This document shows positions 1 to 6,256 of a stretch of DNA of 6,455 nucleotides, one piece after another; position 1 is the first letter of the stretch; each line of letters starts with the position of its first letter. The stretch is from Saprospirales bacterium (GTDB taxonomy: Bacteria; Bacteroidota; Bacteroidia; Chitinophagales; Saprospiraceae), in the NCBI GenBank assembly GCA_003448025.1, contig DLXL01000323.1, forward strand, positions 1-6,455, read 5' to 3'. Both the position numbers and the translations under genes were made by a program. Under the pieces are notes generated by a model that saw nothing but the letters and a program-made list of their open reading frames with translations, was not told the origin of the DNA and made no database searches.

Positions 1-110
1 CTTAAGTGCCTTAGTGGTGAAAAACCTTCGCGCTCTTTGCGTACTTCGCGGTGAAACCCCTTCGTGCCTTAAGTGCCTTAGTGGTCTCTCTTATCGTACT
101 TCGCGGTGAA
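1..110. repeat. Decayed direct repeat of CTTnGTG-type words, two copies
   Basis: An 18-bp sequence (CTTAAGTGCCTTAGTGGT) occurs exactly at 1-18 and 68-85. A second 16-bp block (CGTACTTCGCGGTGAA) occurs exactly at 40-55 and 95-110. The two larger units therefore run from 1 to about 67 and from 68 to 110, and the second is about 12 bp shorter between the blocks. Inside each unit are degenerate 8-9 bp words of the form CTT(C/A)G(T/C)G, such as CTTCGTGCC, CTTAAGTGC and CTTAGTGGT. No reading frame here looks like protein. I infer a dispersed intergenic repeat that may begin upstream of the window edge. From memory, similar text is common between genes in Bacteroidota. No transposase or target-site duplication is visible. 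Confidence 0.75.
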
Positions 111-173
111 CAACAATTTCGCCACCCCACGCCAAAACAACGCTCTGATTCTCCCCAATCTGGGTAGTTTTCT

Positions 174-181
174 CATTTTTG
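174..181 (+). promoter_or_regulatory. Probable -7 promoter box of the propeller gene
   Basis: CATTTTTG matches the Bacteroidota -7 consensus TAnnTTTG at all fixed positions but the first. It lies 19 bp before the ATG at 201, so the transcript would start near 188 with a leader of roughly a dozen bases. No good -33 TTG element is visible at the expected spacing, so this is a weaker call than the two boxes in the 3529-3650 region. The leader (TTTAATAAATACTACAC) is A/T rich with no Shine-Dalgarno sequence, as is usual in this phylum. Confidence 0.45.
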
Positions 182-200
182 CCTTTAATAAATACTACAC

Positions 201-2732
201 ATGACAAAACGCTCCGCCTTTCTGCTCGCCCTGGGCCTCACCGCCACCCTGGGGCTTTATTTCGTTCCACGCCTCTGGCAACCGGAAAAAGAAAAACACC
301 GGCCTTCCGAAGCAGGCATGGCTTTTCTGCAATGGGGCATGGCCCGCCTGTTCCCGGATGGTCAATTCCATACCGAAAAATACGCCGAAGCCATGGATCA
401 AATGCGCCTGGAAGCCCAGTTACGCGGCGACCGCAGTCCTTCCTGGGAAGCTCTGGGGCCCAAAAACATCGGCGGACGAACCCTTTGCATGGCCGTAAAC
501 CCGCTGGATACCAATGAGATTTGGCTGGGTAGCGCCTCCGGCGGCCTTTGGAAAACCACTACAGCCGGACTGGGCGCCAATGCCTGGCAATATGTGGAAA
601 CCGGATTTCCGGTGCTGGGCGTGGGTGCTATTGCCATGAACCCCTCCAACCCGAACGAAATGTACGTGGGCACCGGCGAAGTCTATAATGTGGAAAACTC
701 CGCGCCGAACGTAGCCATCCGCGTGACCCGCGGCACTTACGGCATCGGTATTCTGAAAACCACAAATGGCGGCCAAACCTGGACCAAATGCCTGGACTGG
801 AGCTATGGTCAGCTGCGGGGCGTGCAGGAAATCCGGATCAATCCACTTCGGCCCGCCACGGTGCTGGCAGCCACCACCGAAGGCTTGCTGCGCAGCTGGG
901 ACGCCGGCGCTACCTGGCATACCATCCACAATAAACGAATGGCCGTAGACCTGCACTACGATCCCTCTGATACCACCCGTATTTTCGTGACCCACGGCTC
1001 GCTCGACGATCAGGATGTGAGCGGGGTGTATCGATCCTTGAATAGTGGCGCCAATTTTGTGAAACTTGGCGCCGGGTTACCAGCTACCTATTCCGGCAAA
1101 ACGCTTCTGGCTATTGCCCCCTCCAATCCGTCAATCATCTTTGCCTCCGTAGGTGAAGCTTTCGCGCAAGCCGGTTTGTACAAATCTGTCAATGGCGGTA
1201 ATTCCTGGATAAAAGTCAATTCCACCGATGTCTGCAAATACCAGGGTTGGTATTCCCATGATATTGCCATAAACCCTACCGATCCCAACACCTTCGTTTG
1301 GGTAGGTATTGATGCCTGGAAATCAGTAAACGGTGGTACCAGTGTGGCACAAAAAAGCTATTGGTACAAATGGAATTTCGGCTACGTGCCGGCTGGCAGC
1401 TCCGAAGGTCCGCCGGATTATGTGCACGCGGATATTCACGGTGTATATTATCCCACCAGTGATCCGAATAAGGTGTATGCGATTTCCGATGGTGGTCTGT
1501 TCGTTTCTTACGACAATGGAGAAACCTGGGCAGGCCGCAATGGCGGTTATCAGACCCAGCAGTTCTACGCCAATCTGGGTAGCTCCACGACCAATTCTGA
1601 GCTGGCCATTGGCGGGATGCAGGACAACAGCACGGCTATTTACCTGGGCGATCCCTCCTGGACCCGCGTGTTGGGTGGCGATGGCGAATGTGCAGCCGTT
1701 AACCCGCAGAATGATCAGATTATGTACGGTTCTTCCCAATACCTGAACATGTACAAGAGCGAAGACGGCGGACAAAGCTGGTTTGGCATCGGCAATGAGA
1801 TCACCGGAAATGCGGCTTTCAACGGTCCTTTTGAAATAGCACCCTCCAACCCGGATATCATGTACGCAGGCGCGCAGGCGCTTTGGCGCTCAGACGATGG
1901 CGGTAATAGCTGGAACCCTGTGACGGATATTGTTGCCGATGGCGATGTCATCCTGACCATCGTGATTCATCCGGAAAACCCGGATTTGGTTTACCTCAGT
2001 ACGGCGCCAAGCACCACCAATCAGGCCCGGGTGTACAAAGTGGACGCTTCTGATGGCTCCGTTACACCATTAACCGGCCTGCCCAACCGGGTTTGTATGG
2101 ATCTGATATTGCATCCGGAGGAGCCGGAGGTGGTGTATGCCGTGCTGGCAGGTTTCAACGCCCAGCACGTTTGGCGCAGCACAGATGCCGGACTGGGTTG
2201 GGAAGCCATCGACAACGGACTTCCTGACGTGCCCACCAATTCCATGGTGATCGACCCGGTAACCGGCCATTTTTATGTGGGCAACGACCTCGGTGTTTGG
2301 CATTCTGCCAACGAGGGCGAATCCTGGGAACTTTACTCTGCAGAAGCGCCCAATGCCATGCTGGCCATGCACCTGAGCATTGCGCCGGGCAACAAACTCC
2401 GCGTAGCCACCTACGGCCTGGGCGTTTGGCAAACAGATCTGGCAGAAGCCACCAGTGCAAAGGATCCGGTGGCCACTATTTCCATGGAAAAACTGCGTCC
2501 AAACCCGGCTTCAGGCCAAACCGTCATGGAGTTCAGTCTGAAAACAACAGCCAACATCAATATCCGTGTGTTGGATATGCAGGGCAAAACGGTTTGGCAA
2601 CAGAATGCCTACTATCCTGCCGGAGTACACTCCCGCAACATTCCTTTGCATGACATTCCTGCCGGCGTATATGCAGTAGTGCTGGAAACCGGGAAGACAA
2701 AGGCGGCAAAGACTTTAGTGATAAGGCGATAA
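201..2732 (+). CDS. Secreted BNR/sortilin-type beta-propeller protein with T9SS type A sorting domain
   Basis: This 843-residue protein is probably exported and either anchored on or released from the cell surface by the type IX secretion system. Residues 6-22 are a hydrophobic N-terminal segment after MTKR, which fits a Sec signal, although no clean cleavage site is obvious. Residues ~80-745 form a WD/BNR-like propeller region. Asp-box motifs (S/T-x-D-x-G-x-T/S-W, some degenerate) appear near 187, 232, 329, 436, 520, 564, 660 and 702, with weaker ones near 279 and 375. Between them recur strand phrases such as NPSNPNEMYVGTGE, IAPSNPSIIFA and IAPSNPDIMYAG. The GPKNIGGRT segment (86-94) followed by GSASGGLWKTT (110-120) opens the propeller region. 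Ten or more blades suggest a Vps10/sortilin-like or tandem-propeller fold, also seen in family 74 xyloglucanases. Residues ~764-843 match a T9SS type A sorting domain: LRPNPASG, a central RVLDMQGK, IPAGVYAVVLETG and a terminal KTLVIRR. No substrate or catalytic residue can be assigned, so an enzyme name would be a guess. The ATG at 201 is chosen because it gives the signal segment and follows a promoter-like box. Confidence 0.9.
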   Translation: MTKRSAFLLALGLTATLGLYFVPRLWQPEKEKHRPSEAGMAFLQWGMARLFPDGQFHTEKYAEAMDQMRLEAQLRGDRSPSWEALGPKNIGGRTLCMAVNPLDTNEIWLGSASGGLWKTTTAGLGANAWQYVETGFPVLGVGAIAMNPSNPNEMYVGTGEVYNVENSAPNVAIRVTRGTYGIGILKTTNGGQTWTKCLDWSYGQLRGVQEIRINPLRPATVLAATTEGLLRSWDAGATWHTIHNKRMAVDLHYDPSDTTRIFVTHGSLDDQDVSGVYRSLNSGANFVKLGAGLPATYSGKTLLAIAPSNPSIIFASVGEAFAQAGLYKSVNGGNSWIKVNSTDVCKYQGWYSHDIAINPTDPNTFVWVGIDAWKSVNGGTSVAQKSYWYKWNFGYVPAGSSEGPPDYVHADIHGVYYPTSDPNKVYAISDGGLFVSYDNGETWAGRNGGYQTQQFYANLGSSTTNSELAIGGMQDNSTAIYLGDPSWTRVLGGDGECAAVNPQNDQIMYGSSQYLNMYKSEDGGQSWFGIGNEITGNAAFNGPFEIAPSNPDIMYAGAQALWRSDDGGNSWNPVTDIVADGDVILTIVIHPENPDLVYLSTAPSTTNQARVYKVDASDGSVTPLTGLPNRVCMDLILHPEEPEVVYAVLAGFNAQHVWRSTDAGLGWEAIDNGLPDVPTNSMVIDPVTGHFYVGNDLGVWHSANEGESWELYSAEAPNAMLAMHLSIAPGNKLRVATYGLGVWQTDLAEATSAKDPVATISMEKLRPNPASGQTVMEFSLKTTANINIRVLDMQGKTVWQQNAYYPAGVHSRNIPLHDIPAGVYAVVLETGKTKAAKTLVIRR

Positions 2733-2739
2733 GACTGAG

Positions 2740-2809
2740 ACACGAAGGTGCTGTTGCGACTGTAGGGAAACAGCAGCAGAACATAGTAGTGAACACAGCA
2801 CCTTTGTGT
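2740..2809. terminator. Long inverted repeat between convergent genes, possible bidirectional terminator
   Basis: The left arm at 2740-2754 (ACACGAAGGTGCTGT) pairs with the right arm at 2795-2809 (ACAGCACCTTTGTGT). This gives a 15-bp stem with one G-U pair and a 40-nt loop. The stem sits between the stop of the propeller gene (2732) and the stop of the reverse-strand gene (2845), where a shared terminator would be expected. There is no run of T after either arm, so it is not a classical intrinsic terminator. The left arm can instead pair with a nearer sequence: TGCTGTT at 2749-2755 with AACAGCA at 2769-2775, leaving a 13-nt loop. The arm text also resembles the CTTCGTG words at the start of the window, so this may be an inserted dispersed repeat used as a terminator. 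Confidence 0.55.
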
Positions 2810-2844
2810 ATCAATCTAATAGGCTGTGGTAACACCAAAGTCCA

Positions 2845-3516
2845 CTACCTCAAATTGTCAGACATCGCCATTGTCAGTACCAACAATACCTGTTCCTCCT
2901 CCGGACTCAGGTTACGCAACAGTCCAACCGCACGAGGAATAGGTGAAACCGCACGATCCAGATTAGTCAGGGTAGCACTCTCTCCCTGACCTATGATTAC
3001 CGGCCATTGACGCAAATCAGCGTCCAGGTTCAGTTTAGCCAGCATTTTTCCATGACGTTCAGAAGAAAGCAACATACCATCCACCAATACGGCATACGGA
3101 TCGCCGTTTAGCCATATCTCGGTTTCCTTGCCTTTTTTGCGCAGAATAAGTTCTCTATCTTCTAAACGTACCACAACCGCAGCCATTTTTCCACTTTTTT
3201 GTCCGGCAAAATAGGCAACCGGCTCCTGGTAAATGGTTTGATACACTCCTTCGAATACCCCATCACGCCAACCGGCTTTTTTCAGGATCTTGGGTTTTCC
3301 GGAAAGGTGCGTCAGCGTCTCCGTATTAAGCGGCAATGGAGCATTCGCCATACGAATACGGTTGCGCGTGCGGAGTTTTTGAATCAGTTCACGCCATGCC
3401 CGCGAAGCCGGATTGAACGCCAAACCGCTCAAAACATTCGCCACGAAATAGAACAATCCCGTTATAAACAATCCCAGCATCAGGACCGAGAACAACAAAC
3501 TAATCAATGCACGCAT
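2845..3516 (-). CDS. Unrecognised membrane-anchored protein, 223 residues
   Basis: I do not recognise this protein. Residues ~4-32 are strongly hydrophobic (LISLLFSVLMLGLFITG onward) and form one membrane helix. The following segment, 39-56, is rich in Arg and Lys (RAWRELIQKLRTRNRIRM). By the positive-inside rule the rest should lie in the cytoplasm, making it a single-pass protein with the N-terminus out. Residues ~80-200 look like a compact beta-rich domain: GVFEGVYQTIYQEPVAYFAG, then AAVVVRLEDRELILRKKG, IWLNGDPYAVLVDG, and WPVIIGQGESATLTNL. The last ~20 residues look helical (SPEEEQVLLVLTMAMSDN). The short strands and the phrase PYAVLVDGMLL faintly recall tubby/LURP-like folds, but this is only an impression. 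The coding frame is uninterrupted. The ATG at 3516 lies just after an exact TAnnTTTG box, which supports this start with a very short leader. It is divergent from hppA and convergent with the propeller gene, so it is probably transcribed alone. Confidence 0.8.
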   Translation of the reverse strand: MRALISLLFSVLMLGLFITGLFYFVANVLSGLAFNPASRAWRELIQKLRTRNRIRMANAPLPLNTETLTHLSGKPKILKKAGWRDGVFEGVYQTIYQEPVAYFAGQKSGKMAAVVVRLEDRELILRKKGKETEIWLNGDPYAVLVDGMLLSSERHGKMLAKLNLDADLRQWPVIIGQGESATLTNLDRAVSPIPRAVGLLRNLSPEEEQVLLVLTMAMSDNLR

Positions 3517-3528
3517 ATTTTTTTATGG

Positions 3529-3536
3529 CAAAATTA
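3529..3536 (-). promoter_or_regulatory. -7 promoter box of the 223-residue protein gene
   Basis: Read on the reverse strand this is TAATTTTG, an exact match to the Bacteroidota -7 consensus TAnnTTTG. A possible -33 element, TTTTC, lies at 3558-3554 with 17 bp between the two. The box ends 12 bp before the ATG at 3516, so the leader would be only about 5-8 nt and the message nearly leaderless. The bases between box and start are A/T rich and carry no Shine-Dalgarno sequence. Confidence 0.6.
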
Positions 3537-3642
3537 AGTATAATTCAGGGGGTGAAAAGCCGAAATGCCGACGTACAGGTTAAATTCATGGATAAAATAC
3601 CCGGTTTTTTTAACTTTCTTCCGGCTTAATAGATTCTTTGCC

Positions 3643-3650
3643 TACTTTTG
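3643..3650 (+). promoter_or_regulatory. -7 promoter box of hppA; decides its start codon
   Basis: TACTTTTG is an exact match to the Bacteroidota -7 consensus TAnnTTTG. The -33 region is poor; the nearest candidate is TTTC at 3615-3618. Transcription would begin near 3657, giving a leader of about 38 nt before the ATG at 3695. The box lies inside the 19-codon extension that would result from using the in-frame TTG at 3638, so a transcript from this promoter could not encode that extension. The leader (for example CAAAACAATATAATAGAG) is A rich and lacks a Shine-Dalgarno sequence. Confidence 0.6.
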
Positions 3651-3694
3651 CCGCCGTTTTTTACAAACTTTCACGTCAAAACAATATAATAGAG

Positions 3695-6163
3695 ATGGAG
3701 TCTCTGGTTTATTTACTTCCGATTTTCGGTGTCGTGGGTCTTGTGTATATGTTCTTCCTGCAAAAGTGGGTAGCCAAACAAGACGCCGGCGACGATAAGA
3801 TGCAAGGCATCGCCAAGCACATTGCAGAAGGTGCCATGGCATTTCTAAAAGCCGAATACCGTATCCTCGGTATTTATGTGGTGGTTGCAGGCATCCTCCT
3901 CGGATGGCTCAGCACCCAGGCCGATACCAGTCACCCGCTGATCGTGGTGGCTTTTGTAATTGGTGCATTTTTCTCTGCACTGGCCGGCAACCTCGGTATG
4001 CGTGTGGCTACCAAAGCCAACGTGCGCACCACCCAGGCTGCACGAACCAGCCTGCCACAAGCTTTGAAAGTATCTTTCAACGGCGGTTCCGTGATGGGTC
4101 TTGGTGTAGCTGGTCTGGCTGTACTTGGCCTGAGCGCTTTGTTCGCTTTGTTCTTCATATACTTCATGAATGGCTCCTACGCCAACGGTGGCACCGCTGT
4201 CATGACCCGTGTATTGGAAGTACTCGCTGGTTTCTCCCTGGGTGCTGAATCCATCGCACTCTTCGCTCGCGTAGGTGGTGGTATCTATACCAAAGCAGCC
4301 GACGTTGGCGCTGACCTTGTAGGTAAGGTAGAAGCCGGAATTCCGGAAGACGATCCGCGCAACCCAGCCACTATTGCCGACAACGTAGGCGATAACGTGG
4401 GCGACGTAGCCGGTATGGGCGCCGACCTGTTCGGTTCTTATGTAGCTACCGTACTGGCGGCTATGGTACTCGGCAACTCGGTGATCCGCGACTCTGGCGG
4501 TATTCAGGACAACTTCGGCGGTATGGGTCCTATCCTGTTGCCGATTATGATTGCCGGCCTGGGTATCCTGTTCTCCATTATTGGCATGTGGCTGGTAAAG
4601 GTAAAAGAAGGTGAAGAAGCTGATGCCGCTACCGTGCAGCGCGCACTGAACACCGGCAACTGGGTGAGCATCATCCTCACGGCTGCTGTTTGCTTCCCGG
4701 TAATCAAATGGATGCTCCCAGAAACCATGACCATGCGCTTCTTTGGTCAGGGCTCTCAGGAAATTTCCAGCACCAATGTATTCAATGCCACTATGGTAGG
4801 TCTTATCGTGGGTGCGTTGATCTCTGCTATTACTGAATATTACACTGGTTTGGGTAAAAAGCCGGTGATGGATATTGTTCGTCAGTCAGGCACCGGCCAT
4901 GCCACTAACGTAATTGCAGGTCTGGCTACCGGTATGATGTCTACCTGGATGCCGATCGTGATGTTCTCCGGCGCTATCTGGGGTGCATACGAACTCGCAG
5001 GCTTCTACGGTGTGGCTATCGCCGCTTCAGCGATGATGGCCACCACGGCCATGCAGCTGGCCATCGACGCGTTCGGTCCAATTGCCGACAACGCTGGTGG
5101 TATTGCCGAAATGAGCGAACTTCCTAAAGAAGTGCGCAACCGCACCGACGTACTCGACTCCGTGGGTAACACCACAGCAGCTATCGGCAAAGGTTTTGCG
5201 ATCGCTTCTGCAGCCTTGACTGCACTGGCACTTTTCGCTGCCTACGTGGATTTCACGGGTATCGAAGGTATTAACATCTTTAAAGCAAAAGTATTGGCTG
5301 CCCTGTTTTTGGGTGGCATGATTCCGGTGGTGTTCAGCGCCTTCGCCATGCAGAGCGTGGGTAAAGCGGCTATGGACATGGTACAGGAGGTTCGTCGTCA
5401 GTTCCGCGAAATTCCGGGACTGCTGGAAGGTACCGGCAAAGCGGAATACGGCAAGTGTGTGGAAATCTCTACCAAGGCTGCACTGCGCGAAATGCTGGCA
5501 CCGGGCCTTATCACCATCATCACTCCTATCCTCGTGGGCTTCATCATGGGCCCAGAGGCATTGGGTGGTTACATGGCCGGCGTTACCGTGAGCGGTGTTA
5601 TGTGGGCTATCTTCCAGTCCAACGCCGGTGGTGCTTGGGATAATGCGAAGAAATCTTTCGAAAAAGGCGTGGAAATCAACGGCCAGATGTACTATAAAGG
5701 CTCTGAGCCACACAAAGCAGCGGTAACAGGCGACACCGTAGGTGACCCATTCAAAGACACCTCTGGTCCGTCTATGAACATTTTGATCAAACTCACTTGT
5801 CTCGTTGGCTTGGCTATTGCTCCGATCCTCGGCAACCATGGTTCCAGCTCTACCAGCCGCGACAACATCAAAATGGAAATTCGCGACAGCCGCTATCCAC
5901 AGGGCATGTCTGCTCCAACCCGCCCATCAATGGGTCAGCCTGCCGGATCCGGCGCTCAAGGGGCTACCGGCATTCAACAGCAGGGTGCAGCTAATGGACA
6001 ACAAGGACAAAATGGTCCGGGCCTTACTCCTGGCGGCATTTCCAGAACTCCAACACCTGAACAGCGTGCAGAAATGGAAAAAATCATGGAAGCGCGCCGT
6101 AAACAACAACAGCAAGGCAATCAGCCTACTGTTTTGGATCGGAATCAGAAGAAGCCGAATTAA
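3695..6163 (+). CDS. hppA: K+-dependent ion-translocating membrane pyrophosphatase, probably H+-pumping, with long C-terminal tail
   Basis: HppA hydrolyses cytoplasmic pyrophosphate to phosphate and pumps H+ or Na+ out across the inner membrane. The product is 822 residues from the ATG at 3695. The body, residues ~1-713, has many hydrophobic segments, as expected for the family's 16 helices. All active-site signatures are present: DVGADLVGKVE (203-213), EDDPRNPATIADNVGDNVGD (218-237), DAFGPIADNAGGIAEM (458-473), NAGGAWDNAKKSFEKG (643-658) and TGDTVGDPFKDTSGP (678-692). GNTTAAIGKG (491-500) has Ala495 and Gly498, the residues known to mark K+-dependent members; K+-independent ones have Lys and Thr there. 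The gate-region helix 6 reads DLFGSYVATVLAAM and lacks the usual Glu, whereas helix 5 reads GAESIALF with Glu185 where Ser is usual. This fits a flavobacterial-type H+ pump, but the ion is inferred. Residues ~714-822 are an extra Gln/Gly/Pro-rich tail ending in a charged helix-like stretch (785-803). The family topology puts this tail in the periplasm. An in-frame TTG at 3638 is rejected as the start because the promoter box overlaps it. A strong terminator follows at 6218-6256, so the gene is probably monocistronic. Confidence 0.96.
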   Translation: MESLVYLLPIFGVVGLVYMFFLQKWVAKQDAGDDKMQGIAKHIAEGAMAFLKAEYRILGIYVVVAGILLGWLSTQADTSHPLIVVAFVIGAFFSALAGNLGMRVATKANVRTTQAARTSLPQALKVSFNGGSVMGLGVAGLAVLGLSALFALFFIYFMNGSYANGGTAVMTRVLEVLAGFSLGAESIALFARVGGGIYTKAADVGADLVGKVEAGIPEDDPRNPATIADNVGDNVGDVAGMGADLFGSYVATVLAAMVLGNSVIRDSGGIQDNFGGMGPILLPIMIAGLGILFSIIGMWLVKVKEGEEADAATVQRALNTGNWVSIILTAAVCFPVIKWMLPETMTMRFFGQGSQEISSTNVFNATMVGLIVGALISAITEYYTGLGKKPVMDIVRQSGTGHATNVIAGLATGMMSTWMPIVMFSGAIWGAYELAGFYGVAIAASAMMATTAMQLAIDAFGPIADNAGGIAEMSELPKEVRNRTDVLDSVGNTTAAIGKGFAIASAALTALALFAAYVDFTGIEGINIFKAKVLAALFLGGMIPVVFSAFAMQSVGKAAMDMVQEVRRQFREIPGLLEGTGKAEYGKCVEISTKAALREMLAPGLITIITPILVGFIMGPEALGGYMAGVTVSGVMWAIFQSNAGGAWDNAKKSFEKGVEINGQMYYKGSEPHKAAVTGDTVGDPFKDTSGPSMNILIKLTCLVGLAIAPILGNHGSSSTSRDNIKMEIRDSRYPQGMSAPTRPSMGQPAGSGAQGATGIQQQGAANGQQGQNGPGLTPGGISRTPTPEQRAEMEKIMEARRKQQQQGNQPTVLDRNQKKPN

Positions 6164-6165
6164 GT

Positions 6166-6206
6166 GAGGTTTATGAGGTTTATGGGGTTTATGGGTTTAT
6201 GGGGTT
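6166..6206. repeat. 9-bp tandem repeat, about 4.5 copies
   Basis: Starting two bases after the hppA stop codon, the unit G(A/G)GGTTTAT repeats: 6166-6174 and 6175-6183 (GAGGTTTAT twice), 6184-6192 (GGGGTTTAT), 6193-6200 (one G shorter) and a partial unit at 6201-6206. It is outside the coding frame, which stops at 6161-6163. The one-base length change in the fourth unit and the A/G difference suggest slippage and drift. No function is evident; it lies in the 3' untranslated part of the hppA message. Confidence 0.85.
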
Positions 6207-6217
6207 GAAATTGATTA

Positions 6218-6256
6218 AAAAAAGCCCCGGATGCATGATGTGTCCGGGGCTTTTTT
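6218..6256. terminator. Strong intrinsic terminator after hppA, bidirectional in form
   Basis: AAAAAAGCCCCGGA at 6218-6231 pairs perfectly with TCCGGGGCTTTTTT at 6243-6256, leaving an 11-nt loop. The stem core is G/C rich and is followed by six T on the plus strand and six or more T on the minus strand. It can therefore stop transcription from hppA, 54 bp upstream, and also from any gene entering from the right on the reverse strand. Confidence 0.93.

Noticed and set aside
1..110. CRISPR array
   Set aside because: There are only two repeat units, with unequal spacing, internal sub-repeats and no unique spacers.
420..995. Open frame of 191 codons antisense to the propeller gene
   Set aside because: It is a shadow of a clearly real gene. 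It has no promoter box, and its Gly/His-rich translation has no domain character.
1323..1775. Open frame of 150 codons antisense to the propeller gene
   Set aside because: It mirrors a conserved propeller region in the other frame and has no independent support.
3199..3537. Plus-strand open frame opposite the 223-residue protein gene
   Set aside because: The reverse-strand frame has a membrane helix, a promoter box and a typical composition; the plus-strand translation is a Gln/Arg-rich shadow.
3638..3694. TTG-started N-terminal extension of hppA
   Set aside because: An exact promoter box lies inside it, and the extra residues do not resemble the family's N-terminus; the ATG at 3695 is preferred.
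5027..5839. Long open frame antisense to hppA (270 codons)
   Set aside because: It lies wholly opposite hppA, which has complete family motifs. The translation is rich in His, Arg and Cys with no recognisable domain, and it comes from the biased codon use of the hppA strand.
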